A stretch of DNA of 64,000 bases from Bacteroidota bacterium. GTDB taxonomy: Bacteria; Bacteroidota; Bacteroidia; Cytophagales; Cyclobacteriaceae. Location of the stretch: assembly GCA_023417065.1 (NCBI GenBank), contig JAEZGH010000193.1:24546-88545 (forward strand), read 5' to 3'. The notes beneath the pieces were generated by a model. The model saw only the letters and a program-made list of their open reading frames with translations. It had not been told where the DNA came from and searched no databases. Positions within the stretch are counted from its first letter, which is position 1. Each line of letters opens with the position of its first letter. The position numbers were made by a program, and so were the translations under genes. Shown piece after piece: positions 1 through 8,032 of the stretch.

Positions 1-119
1 GGGCTGAGATGGAACGTCTTGCACGCCAACAAAAAATCGGCATCTGGTCCCATAAGAGTCCTGTTCCACCCTGGGAATTTCGTCAGGCAAAACGCAAGCA
101 GCCGCAGGACCGTCGTTGA
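1..119 (+). CDS. Thermonuclease-like (SNase) protein, C-terminal fragment
   Basis: An open frame runs in from the left edge and stops with TGA at 117-119, giving 38 residues in frame 3. The visible tail has the pattern A-x-x-x-A-R-x-x-x-IGIWS followed by PVPPWEFR. This is how staphylococcal-nuclease-fold proteins usually end (a conserved G-(I/L)-W, then a proline pair and PWE-(F/W)-R). The catalytic part lies outside the window, so activity cannot be judged. The identification rests on this short tail alone. Confidence 0.6.
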   Translation, partial: AEMERLARQQKIGIWSHKSPVPPWEFRQAKRKQPQDRR

Positions 120-229
120 TCTTAAGGATGAGCCTACTTGTCCAACAAAAGTTCTGACAAGCCCTGCACTGCTGACATAGGGCTGTCACGGGTTAATTGA
201 TCTTAGTGAAAAACAAAATCAATAACCCT

Positions 230-613
230 ATGACAACAACACAGCAGGAAGTCATGACGACCCAGCAGGTCGCGGACCGTTTTTATCAGCTTGCACAGGA
301 AGGCAAGTGGGCGGAGGTTCTGGACGAATTGTTCAGCCCGGACGCAAAAAGCATTGAACCTCCCGGCGTTCAAGGATTCCCCGAAGTTGTTACCGGCCTG
401 GATAACATCCGCGAGAAAGGCCGGCTATGGGGAGAGTCTATTGAAGAAGTTCATGGCGCTTATTGCAAGGAACCTCAGGTAGGTGGAAACTTCTTTGCCT
501 GCGCGATGGGCGTTGATGCAACGATTAAAGGTCAGGGTCGCGTGCCCATGGATGAGATTGCGTTGTACGAAGTCCGGGACGGGCGAATTGTTCGCGAGCA
601 GTTCTTCTACTAG
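230..613 (+). CDS. SnoaL/NTF2-like small protein
   Basis: A 127-residue cytosolic protein with no signal peptide. The helical start (QVADRFYQLAQEGKWAEVLDELF), the SPDAKSIEP strand and a final strand pair ending in VRDGRIVREQFFY are typical of the NTF2-like/SnoaL cone fold. Members bind small hydrophobic ligands or act as isomerases, but most are uncharacterised, and no catalytic Asp/His pair can be assigned here. The frame opens at a TTG at 197. I chose the ATG at 230 because the residues before it look like leader sequence; a second ATG at 254 is possible. It stands alone and is followed by a strong hairpin. Confidence 0.7.
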   Translation: MTTTQQEVMTTQQVADRFYQLAQEGKWAEVLDELFSPDAKSIEPPGVQGFPEVVTGLDNIREKGRLWGESIEEVHGAYCKEPQVGGNFFACAMGVDATIKGQGRVPMDEIALYEVRDGRIVREQFFY

Positions 614-630
614 CAGCCTGCTTAAAAGGG

Positions 631-664
631 AAAACAAACAGGAGGCATCACTCCTGTTTGTTTT
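631..664 (+). terminator. Intrinsic terminator after the NTF2-like gene
   Basis: A perfect 14-bp inverted repeat (arms 631-644 and 651-664) with a 6-nt loop. The 5' arm begins AAAA and the 3' arm ends TTTT, so it can act in both directions. It lies 17 bp past the stop codon at 613. Confidence 0.85.
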
Positions 665-731
665 ACTATGACCAGGCAGCGCCATCGGGCATTGTTTTTT
701 GATTCTGCGAAGCTGGATCAACCCCTTACGC

Positions 732-2600
732 ATGGATCAGGTACTACCGAACTTCGCCTCCAGCGCTGTCAAGCATCAGGCAAGTCACCGCCCTCTCGAC
801 CAGCACACAATGCAGGCCCTGCCGCGCACCGTTTCGCGAAACAATAATTACCTCCTGCTCGACGGTGAATGGAAATTTGAATACGACAAGCACGACGTTG
901 GTCTTCGCGAAGGATGGCACCTGCACCACGATTTTCCCTATCGTGCAAAATGGCCCGGTTCCGTCGAAGAGCACATCCTTCAGGCTCATCATCAGGAGGG
1001 CAAGGAACCCTGGCGCGATAAGGTAGTCGTGTGGTACGAGCGCACATTCGACTTGCCTCCGCGTCCGGCGGAATTCAGCCACCTCATGTATCAACTTACC
1101 TTCGGCGCATGTGGATACGAAACACGCGTTTGGCTCAATGGTATCCCACTGAAGACCATTGAAGGGGAAGAGGCGCATTATGGGGAGTACACATCATTTT
1201 CATATGAGCTGACAGACTCCCTGCTCCTGCCTTCAAATCGCCTGACTGTGCGCATAGAGGATACGATGGACTCCGATCTTACAAGAGGAAAACAGGAATC
1301 CCACGTCTACAAAAGAGGCGGAATCTGGTATCAGACGTATACCGGTGCCGTTAGAAGCATCTGGCTGGAGGCCGTAGAGCGTAACCGGCTGAGGTCGCGA
1401 ATCAGTGTCGTGAGCATTGTGGAAGACCAACTTGTGCGGTTCAATTTCACCATCCGCATTCACGATCCGGGGCAATATCTTTTGAGGCTGCATGTTTGTT
1501 CTTTCGACGACAGAAGTGAACCGATGGCGACGTCGGAGTATCCGCTGCTTCTTGAAGCGGGACAAAAAAATCAGCGCGTGGCAATGGAGCTCCCGGGTGC
1601 AAAGCTGTGGAGTCCTGAGGAGCCGAACTTATACTGGATCGTCGCCGAGTTGATAGATCACAACGGCTACAGTGCATCGATACAGGCACATTTCGGATTG
1701 CGGAAAATTGAAGCCCGCGGCAGGTACATATATCTCAACAACAAGTCCATATACCTTGACGGCATACTCTATCAACCGGGAACCGCCACCTATGAGGAGA
1801 TGCGGAATCACATGAAAGCGATGAAAAAACTGGGGTGTAACCTGGTTCGCGTGCACATTGCGGGTATCGATCCCCGGATTTATAATCTGGCCGATGAAAT
1901 CGGGATGCTATTGTGGGTGGAGGTACCTAGCCCCCACAGCTCCACACACCAGAGTCGCAAGAATCACTGGGAGGAGCTTCAGCGTATGCTGGCACTCATC
2001 GAAACCAATCCATCCATTGTGTTGTGGAGTTTATACAACGAAGACTGGGGCGTTCAGGACATTACAACCAATGCGAAAACACGTCAATACATTATCGACA
2101 CCTATCATTATATGCAGATTCACCATCCGCAGTTCCTGGTAGTGGATAACGATGGGTGGCATCACGTTTCCCTGGAAGGGCGCCTGAAGTCGAATCTGCT
2201 GACCGCGCATGTTTACACCCCTGACTTTGAGCGGTGGCGCGAAATTCTGTCCAAACTTGCTTCTGGCGATGTAAATAATGTGGCGGTGTTCCCGCTGGTA
2301 GTCGGGGATCCGTTCTTTTACCGCGGGCAGGTACCCCTTGTGGTCAGCGAATGGGGTGGTTTCGGATTTGCCGATTATGGAGGCCCTTCAGAGAATGCAG
2401 ACCGCGCGGAAAAAATTATTGCGTTCAAGCAGGAGCTTCGGCGACACCGCATTGCCGGTGATATTTATACCCAGGCAACAAATATCGAGGACGAAAAAAA
2501 TGGATTGATCGACTTCCACACAGGGCAATTGTGGGTTCCGGAAGGACTCCTGCATTCATCCGAAAACCGCGATTCCGGACTGCCGGACTCCCGCTCATAA
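732..2600 (+). CDS. Glycoside hydrolase family 2 protein (beta-galactosidase/glucuronidase-like)
   Basis: A 622-residue GH2 enzyme. The order is a sugar-binding jelly-roll (LLDGEWKFEYD near residue 42, then VVVWYERTFDLPP), an immunoglobulin-like domain and a TIM barrel. The predicted acid/base is Glu437 in SLYNEDWG and the nucleophile is Glu540 in VVSEWGGFGF, the two glutamates expected of retaining GH2 enzymes. No signal peptide is visible, unusual for a Bacteroidota glycosidase, so it may act on imported oligosaccharides. The frame opens at TTG 699; I chose ATG 732, and ATG 810 (MQALPRTVSR) is a further option that keeps the whole family homology. There is no SusC/SusD neighbour, so this is not a typical polysaccharide utilisation locus. 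The substrate cannot be read from the sequence. Confidence 0.85.
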   Translation: MDQVLPNFASSAVKHQASHRPLDQHTMQALPRTVSRNNNYLLLDGEWKFEYDKHDVGLREGWHLHHDFPYRAKWPGSVEEHILQAHHQEGKEPWRDKVVVWYERTFDLPPRPAEFSHLMYQLTFGACGYETRVWLNGIPLKTIEGEEAHYGEYTSFSYELTDSLLLPSNRLTVRIEDTMDSDLTRGKQESHVYKRGGIWYQTYTGAVRSIWLEAVERNRLRSRISVVSIVEDQLVRFNFTIRIHDPGQYLLRLHVCSFDDRSEPMATSEYPLLLEAGQKNQRVAMELPGAKLWSPEEPNLYWIVAELIDHNGYSASIQAHFGLRKIEARGRYIYLNNKSIYLDGILYQPGTATYEEMRNHMKAMKKLGCNLVRVHIAGIDPRIYNLADEIGMLLWVEVPSPHSSTHQSRKNHWEELQRMLALIETNPSIVLWSLYNEDWGVQDITTNAKTRQYIIDTYHYMQIHHPQFLVVDNDGWHHVSLEGRLKSNLLTAHVYTPDFERWREILSKLASGDVNNVAVFPLVVGDPFFYRGQVPLVVSEWGGFGFADYGGPSENADRAEKIIAFKQELRRHRIAGDIYTQATNIEDEKNGLIDFHTGQLWVPEGLLHSSENRDSGLPDSRS

Positions 2601-2692
2601 AAAATCACACGAGGGACCGATAATATCGCCGCGGTGGCAACATTTTTATGGAGGGGATGTTATAAATTAGGACTGGCTTCTACTTACCGTTC

Positions 2693-3475
2693 ATGTCTAT
2701 GGAATTTAACGCACCTCCCCTTTTCCGTCATCTCGCGATAGCTCTGTTGGCGGCCACCTTTGTTCAATGCAGCCAGGACGAGCCCGACAATAAGGCGCTG
2801 ATAAACTGCGACATCTCGTTGTTTTCAAATGCCGCGATGCAGGGCAAGGTCACAATCAACCAGGCCCTGATAAATCTTAATCAGATCCAGGTTACAGGAA
2901 CGCAGCCCTCGCTGAGCACCTCGACGTTTACGAAGGCTTTGTCGGCTGACGACGGCATATTTGATCTCATGGATCCGAACAGCCCTTCGATCCGCGTCGA
3001 CGCTGAACGCAATGATTATGATCCTCTCAGCCTTACTCTCACGCTGGGGAGCGACTCAAATTCGCCGCAGATAGAGAACACTGCCCCGAACATCGAGAGT
3101 TACCTGCAGTCGGCCAAACCGGCCTTCCTGATAAGTGCGCGTTTTGATAATCGCGGCCGGGCAATACCAATATATGTCGCGTTTCCCGCGGTATCACCCC
3201 TGAAGTCGATGGCTGAGCAATATGGATCCGTCCGTGTAAAGATTGATGTTGAGAACGTTGCGGAAATTCAGCTCAATCCCGGGCACCTCTTCGATGGCCT
3301 GACAACGCAGCAACTCGAGGGAGCAACGAAGGCGACCTATCAAAACCAGGAAGTGATCTTTATACATCCGAACTTTAACGGCGCGTTATACGACATCCTT
3401 CTTTCACGTCTTGAGGACGCACCCAATTCAATGAAGGTGAAAGTGAAAGTCACGCGGTCTCTGGAGGACAAGTAA
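2693..3475 (+). CDS. Hypothetical lipoprotein
   Basis: 260 residues that I do not recognise. The N-terminus is a short charged start, a hydrophobic stretch (HLAIALLAATFVQ) and then Cys27 followed by SQDEPDNK. This fits a Bacteroidota lipoprotein signal, although Gln at -1 is unusual. After it comes a low-complexity stretch rich in Asn, Ser and Thr, then beta-rich sequence. A second in-frame ATG lies at 2699. Convergent with ligD, with only 20 bp between the two stops. Confidence 0.6.
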   Translation: MSMEFNAPPLFRHLAIALLAATFVQCSQDEPDNKALINCDISLFSNAAMQGKVTINQALINLNQIQVTGTQPSLSTSTFTKALSADDGIFDLMDPNSPSIRVDAERNDYDPLSLTLTLGSDSNSPQIENTAPNIESYLQSAKPAFLISARFDNRGRAIPIYVAFPAVSPLKSMAEQYGSVRVKIDVENVAEIQLNPGHLFDGLTTQQLEGATKATYQNQEVIFIHPNFNGALYDILLSRLEDAPNSMKVKVKVTRSLEDK

Positions 3476-3495
3476 CATCGTTTCTATCCTTTTCG

Positions 3496-6189
3496 TCAAG
3501 GCCTTCCAAATTTCTTGAGAAGAGTCACCATTGCTTTGTCGATATCTGTTCCTTTACCGAGGACGCCCTGAAAAAGGTCGCCTTCGGAACGAACGCGGGC
3601 AACAGCATTTTCAATATTGAAATCGCGGATCTTCAGTCCCTTTTTGACTTCATCCCAATGCAGGGGCATCGAAACCGGAGCCCCGGGTTTAGGACGCAGC
3701 GAATAAGGTCCCGCGACGGTGGCCTGGGGGCGATTTTGAAGGAAGTCAAGATACATCTTTCCTTTTCTATCGGATACTTTTCTTTCGATGCTGGTAAAAG
3801 CAGGGAGTTCACCGTGCACGATCTTCACCAGTGCGCGGGCAAACTCTTTCGAATCTTCGTAGGTATACTTGGGTGCAAGCGGGATGTAAATGTGCAGTCC
3901 GGTCGACCCGGAAGTTTTGCACCATGATTTCACGCCGATAGTATCCAGCACACTCTTCGTAACCTGCGCGGCCTCGATAACCTGATCAAAGGTCGTGGCC
4001 TCATTGGGGTCGAGGTCGATAATACACCAGTCGGGATTGCCCGGCGACATTGCCCTGCTGCTCCACGGATTAATTTCGATGCAGCCGAGACCTGCGATAT
4101 ACAGCAGACTTGCTTCGTCGGCGCAGACCAGAAAATGCTTCTGGCGATCATCACCCTCGCTGAAGTATGGGTACGTTTCCAGCCACGCCGGAACTTTGCC
4201 TGTAACGTCCTTCTGGTAGAAGCTCTTGCCTTTGATACCATTCGGAAAACGATTCAGGGTCTGGGGGCGATCTTTCAGGTAGGGCAACATAACCGGCGCG
4301 ATCTGATAATAATAGTTCAGCATATCGCGCTTGGTAAATCCTTCGTCGGGCCAGTAGACCTTGCTGAGGTTCGTAAACTTAAGGTCGTGTCCGTCAATTT
4401 TACGAACCTGCGTTTCATCGGACGGATTGAGCAGCGTTTTTCTTTCTGCCTTCGCAGGGGCTTTTACAAGCTTGCGCGCGCGCGTCGTTTTCTTCGCCGG
4501 CGCCGGTGTTTTCACCACCGTGTCTGTGGCAACGGGTTCTTCGAACATCACTTCCGACGCTTTCTTGTCTTCGCGGAGACCACGAAATGAGGGATGGCGA
4601 AGTGAGCCATCTTTCGACTTGCCGCGATAAGCAACTTCAGCTACCACCACGGGTTTTACCCATACGACTTCGGCTTTGGGAGGTTTTGGCCGGAAGCGCG
4701 ACGGTTTATTGTAATCCGGTTCTTCTGCGAACGGGCACTTCTTCGTTTCATGTTTCTTCAGCTTCTCCAATATCTCTTTCTGAACTTTCACCGTGAAGCC
4801 AGTTCCTACAGGACCAGTTGAAACCAGTTTGCCATTTTCAAACACTCCAGTCAACAGGGCACTAAAAGGTTTGGTAGTCTTTTCGTTTCGCGTGTATCCG
4901 CCGATCACCACTTCCTGATGTTTCTGCGTTTTTATCTTCAGCCAGTCTTTGGATCGTGCGCCCGGAACATAAGGTGCATCTTCTTTCTTTGCCATGATGC
5001 CTTCGAGCGAGAGCTTATCTGCCTGTTCGAAAAGTTCCTTCGCAGAGACGTCGAAGCTTTCGCTCATGCGGATGATGCCCGTATCAGGAATCAGGGAAGC
5101 AAGAATTTTTTTTCGGTCACGCAGGGGCACCTCCATCAGATCATATCCGTCGAGCCACAGCAAGTCGAATACATAATATATCAGTTGTCCATCCGCCTCA
5201 CTGCGCCAATCCTGCAATGCATTGAAATCAGGATGCCCTTTTGTATTCACCACAATGATTTCGCCATCGACGACGGCGTTGACGTTCCATTGCTTCAGCG
5301 CATCAACGACGGGATAAAACTTTTTATTAAAATCCTTATTGTTGCGCGAACGGATCGAAACCTCTCCTTCATTGAGGTAACTGATTGCGCGATAGCCATC
5401 CCACTTCACTTCGTATAGCCACCTCGGTTGATCCACGGGGTCGTTTACGAGGGTAGCTAACATTGGAGCAATATCGCCGGGCATTTCTGCTTTGGCGGAT
5501 CCCCTTGTTTTGGAAATATTGGTTGACATGGAACGGGTAGTTTTCTTTTTTCTCCTGTCGGATTTCGAAGCGCCTTTTTCGTCTTTCCGGTTGCTTTGCC
5601 ATTCAGGCGCATCTTCGTCGGCGGCGAGGTCTTCTATTGTTTTGCCGGATACGACAGACCGATCTTCGTCAAGAATATTCTTATCGGTAGCAAAGTCGTC
5701 GCGATGTTTGATGAGCAACCATGAGTTTTCGCCGCGGCTTGCAGTTCGTACCAAAGCGAATTCGCCGTTGAGCTTTTCACCATGCATGCGAATCTTGACA
5801 GAGCCTTTTTCAAAGGCAGCTTCGAGGTATTTCTCCTTTGCCTTCTTCGTCTTGAATTCACCAACGGGTTCATAGGTACCCTGGTCCCAGATGATAACCG
5901 TTCCGGCGCCGTAGTTTCCGTCAGGGATGATGCCTTCGAAGTTCCGGTAGTCCATAGGGTGATCTTCAACGAGCATGGCGAGACGTTTGTCTTTGGGAAG
6001 CAACGACGGCCCCTTGGGTACGGCCCAGCTTTTCAGAACCCCGTTAAGTTCGAGTCGAAAATCGTAGTGGAGTCGGGAGGCGTCGTGCTTCTGGACGACG
6101 AATACAAGTTCCTTTCCTGACTTTCTGCCGCCTTTGGGCTCCGGCGTGTCGCCGAAGCGTCGCTTCTTCCTGTATTGTGTTAACCCCAT
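3496..6189 (-). CDS. ligD: ATP-dependent DNA ligase LigD (phosphoesterase-ligase-polymerase)
   Basis: An 897-residue multidomain NHEJ ligase. Residues about 1-180 are the 3'-phosphoesterase domain (FVVQKHDASRLHYDFRLEL, EDHPMDYRNFEG). A Lys/Arg-rich linker follows. Residues about 238-540 are the ATP-dependent ligase with the nucleophile Lys262 in EVKWDGYR, then the OB domain. A second Ala/Lys-rich linker leads to the primase-polymerase domain (about 600-897) with the metal-binding pair Asp725/Asp727 in IIDLDPN. The PE-LIG-POL order is one of the known LigD arrangements, whereas mycobacterial LigD is POL-PE-LIG. LigD normally works with Ku to join double-strand breaks; no Ku gene is in this window. 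All key motifs are intact. Confidence 0.95.
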   Translation of the reverse strand: MGLTQYRKKRRFGDTPEPKGGRKSGKELVFVVQKHDASRLHYDFRLELNGVLKSWAVPKGPSLLPKDKRLAMLVEDHPMDYRNFEGIIPDGNYGAGTVIIWDQGTYEPVGEFKTKKAKEKYLEAAFEKGSVKIRMHGEKLNGEFALVRTASRGENSWLLIKHRDDFATDKNILDEDRSVVSGKTIEDLAADEDAPEWQSNRKDEKGASKSDRRKKKTTRSMSTNISKTRGSAKAEMPGDIAPMLATLVNDPVDQPRWLYEVKWDGYRAISYLNEGEVSIRSRNNKDFNKKFYPVVDALKQWNVNAVVDGEIIVVNTKGHPDFNALQDWRSEADGQLIYYVFDLLWLDGYDLMEVPLRDRKKILASLIPDTGIIRMSESFDVSAKELFEQADKLSLEGIMAKKEDAPYVPGARSKDWLKIKTQKHQEVVIGGYTRNEKTTKPFSALLTGVFENGKLVSTGPVGTGFTVKVQKEILEKLKKHETKKCPFAEEPDYNKPSRFRPKPPKAEVVWVKPVVVAEVAYRGKSKDGSLRHPSFRGLREDKKASEVMFEEPVATDTVVKTPAPAKKTTRARKLVKAPAKAERKTLLNPSDETQVRKIDGHDLKFTNLSKVYWPDEGFTKRDMLNYYYQIAPVMLPYLKDRPQTLNRFPNGIKGKSFYQKDVTGKVPAWLETYPYFSEGDDRQKHFLVCADEASLLYIAGLGCIEINPWSSRAMSPGNPDWCIIDLDPNEATTFDQVIEAAQVTKSVLDTIGVKSWCKTSGSTGLHIYIPLAPKYTYEDSKEFARALVKIVHGELPAFTSIERKVSDRKGKMYLDFLQNRPQATVAGPYSLRPKPGAPVSMPLHWDEVKKGLKIRDFNIENAVARVRSEGDLFQGVLGKGTDIDKAMVTLLKKFGRP

Positions 6190-6260
6190 GGCTATACCAG
6201 GAATAAAATAATGCCAACAGACGGGTGAATATGAAGTTCCGGGGACTGGTGTATTTTGTC

Positions 6261-6268
6261 TATCTTTG
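6261..6268 (+). promoter_or_regulatory. Candidate -7 element (TATCTTTG)
   Basis: TATCTTTG matches the Bacteroidota -7 consensus TAnnTTTG and ends 4 bp before the ATG at 6273, which would make the transcript almost leaderless. I found no convincing -33 TTG at the right distance, so this may be chance. Confidence 0.35.
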
Positions 6269-6272
6269 GCGC

Positions 6273-6494
6273 ATGCAACCTACATTAAACCTTCTTGAGG
6301 AAACGATCAGCCACTTCAATGAAGGTGCGCGTTCCGTCAGAGCTTATACGAATCACACGACATATATATTCACGCGTGTCGCCAACAGTTCCGATTTCTA
6401 TGTTACTCTTGAGGAACCTGGCTTTCCCAAGACCAAGGTGAGTTCCATTGACTCATATTTCGCGGACGTATTCGGAATCGAAGTTGTGCATTGA
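6273..6494 (+). CDS. Small hypothetical protein
   Basis: 73 residues, soluble, no recognised family. It starts with an amphipathic helix (MQPTLNLLEETISHFNEG), followed by beta-type segments (YIFTRVAN, DFYVTLEEP), and ends FADVFGIEVVH. The frame extends upstream to ATG 6225, but the ATG at 6273 follows the TATCTTTG promoter-like sequence directly and gives a more regular N-terminus. It is divergent from ligD. Confidence 0.5.
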   Translation: MQPTLNLLEETISHFNEGARSVRAYTNHTTYIFTRVANSSDFYVTLEEPGFPKTKVSSIDSYFADVFGIEVVH

Positions 6495-6588
6495 TTTCTG
6501 ATTCCAGATTTCTGGTTTCTGAATTCAGCACCTTTCAAGTGCAGCACTTCGCAGAAAAAAGGGTCAGATTTCAGGGTTCAAGGACAGA

Positions 6589-6627
6589 CCGGTAAAAGGT
6601 AACAGGCCACCCGGTAACCGGTAACGG
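6589..6627. repeat. Short CCGGTAAC-type imperfect repeats
   Basis: The 135-bp gap between the small hypothetical gene and the permease contains imperfect copies of a 7-8 bp unit: CCGGTAAAAGGTAAC at 6589-6603 and CCGGTAACCGGTAAC at 6611-6625. They are preceded by a degenerate GATTTCTG-like repetition at about 6495-6525. No gene or clear terminator is visible here. Confidence 0.5.
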
Positions 6628-6629
6628 GT

Positions 6630-7868
6630 CTACTCAAACCTCAGAGATTCGATTGGATCGAGTTTAGACGCTTTGTATGCGGGGTAGTAGCCGGAGATTA
6701 ATCCTACGAGCACACAAACGATAAAGCCGATAGCGATCCAGAGCCAGGGAACGATGAATGAGTCGTTTCCAAGGAGGCGTGAAGCTCCGTTTCCGCCGAG
6801 GATTCCGAGAATAACCCCGGCAAAGCCGCCGATCATACAAACCACAATCGCTTCGATCACGAATTGTTGTTTGATCTTTTTAGGCGTGGCTCCCAGCGCT
6901 TTGCGCACCCCGATTTCGCGGGTACGCTCGGTAACAGAAACGAGCATAATATTCATCAAAGCAATAGACGCCCCCAGAAGTGTAATGATGCCAATGGCGA
7001 AGCCAACAATCTGCGCCATATTCGAAAGGTTATCGAGTTCGGCCAGCGTTTCACTGCGCTGGAGTTCGAACGAATCTTGCTGCCCCGGCCTGTCACCGCG
7101 AATGCGCCGCATAACGCCAGTGGCTTCTCCCATGGCGTATTCCATCATCGTAGGGTCGGAAATCCCGACAGACATGCGATAATTGAGACCGCGTCCACCC
7201 GAGAGTTGGTTCGCCTTGACAATAGAGACGAAAACCATGTTGTCGTAATTTGAAGAAGGGTCGTTGAAGCCGCCCTTTTCTTTCAGGAGGCCTATCACGC
7301 GGAACTGACCGCCCATAAAAGAAACCTCCTGGCCTTCAATAGGCTCGTTGTCGTTGAACAGCGTCTTATAGACCTTATATCCAAGAATCACCATTTGTCC
7401 ACCACTACGCGCTTCCAATTTCGAAAAGCCCCGTCCCTGCTCGAATTCCAGGTTTTTCAAGGGAAAGAAATCCTCGTTTACCCCCACCACGGACACGTTC
7501 GGCGTGGTCTTTTTCGACAGGCGTTTCACCTCCGCGATGCTGGTTGTGTTCGCAGACAATCCGACCGTTGACGGTACGTTATATTCGTCGATGAAGCTGA
7601 GGGCCTCATTCATAGTGATCAGAGGATAGGTCTTTTCCGCTACGCCCTGGGTGCTGCCTCCGCGGTTGGTTTTCGAACGGATGTTGAACGTATTCGCGCC
7701 GAGCGAGGAAAGACTTTTAAGGATAGAGGCCTTTATACCGTCAACCGCCGTAAGAACCCCCACAAGCGCCATAATGCCGAGAGCGATAATCATGGCCGTA
7801 ATTACAGACCTCAGCATATTTGCCTTAACCGAACGCAATCCTTCACGTATATTTTCAGCGAAATCCAT
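6630..7868 (-). CDS. MacB/FtsX-type ABC transporter permease
   Basis: 412 residues. An N-terminal membrane helix (SVITAMIIALGIMALVGVLTAV) is followed by a large extracytoplasmic MacB-type core domain (about residues 45-270), then three membrane helices carrying the FtsX domain, with the motif TERTREIGVRKALGA and the C-terminal PAYKASKLDPIESLRFE. This is the usual layout of a MacB-family permease with four membrane segments. No ATPase or membrane fusion partner is adjacent, so it must share an ATPase encoded elsewhere, possibly the one at 27970-28659. The substrate is unknown. Confidence 0.88.
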   Translation of the reverse strand: MDFAENIREGLRSVKANMLRSVITAMIIALGIMALVGVLTAVDGIKASILKSLSSLGANTFNIRSKTNRGGSTQGVAEKTYPLITMNEALSFIDEYNVPSTVGLSANTTSIAEVKRLSKKTTPNVSVVGVNEDFFPLKNLEFEQGRGFSKLEARSGGQMVILGYKVYKTLFNDNEPIEGQEVSFMGGQFRVIGLLKEKGGFNDPSSNYDNMVFVSIVKANQLSGGRGLNYRMSVGISDPTMMEYAMGEATGVMRRIRGDRPGQQDSFELQRSETLAELDNLSNMAQIVGFAIGIITLLGASIALMNIMLVSVTERTREIGVRKALGATPKKIKQQFVIEAIVVCMIGGFAGVILGILGGNGASRLLGNDSFIVPWLWIAIGFIVCVLVGLISGYYPAYKASKLDPIESLRFE

Positions 7869-8032
7869 AGATCGAGACTATTCTGTACAGTAATACGTTG
7901 ATCTACCAGGCCCGAATGTTACAAGTGGCAGAAAAATTTGTGAAATATACCTTGATCCGGGGTCTGAAGCGAGAGAAAAGCCACCGATTGTCGGCCTGTT
8001 TTGGTAATTTTATCAACCGAAAACCGAGTAGC

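Noticed and set aside
4135..4590. Plus-strand frame of 151 residues inside ligD
   Set aside because: Antisense shadow of the conserved ligD coding sequence; no features of its own.
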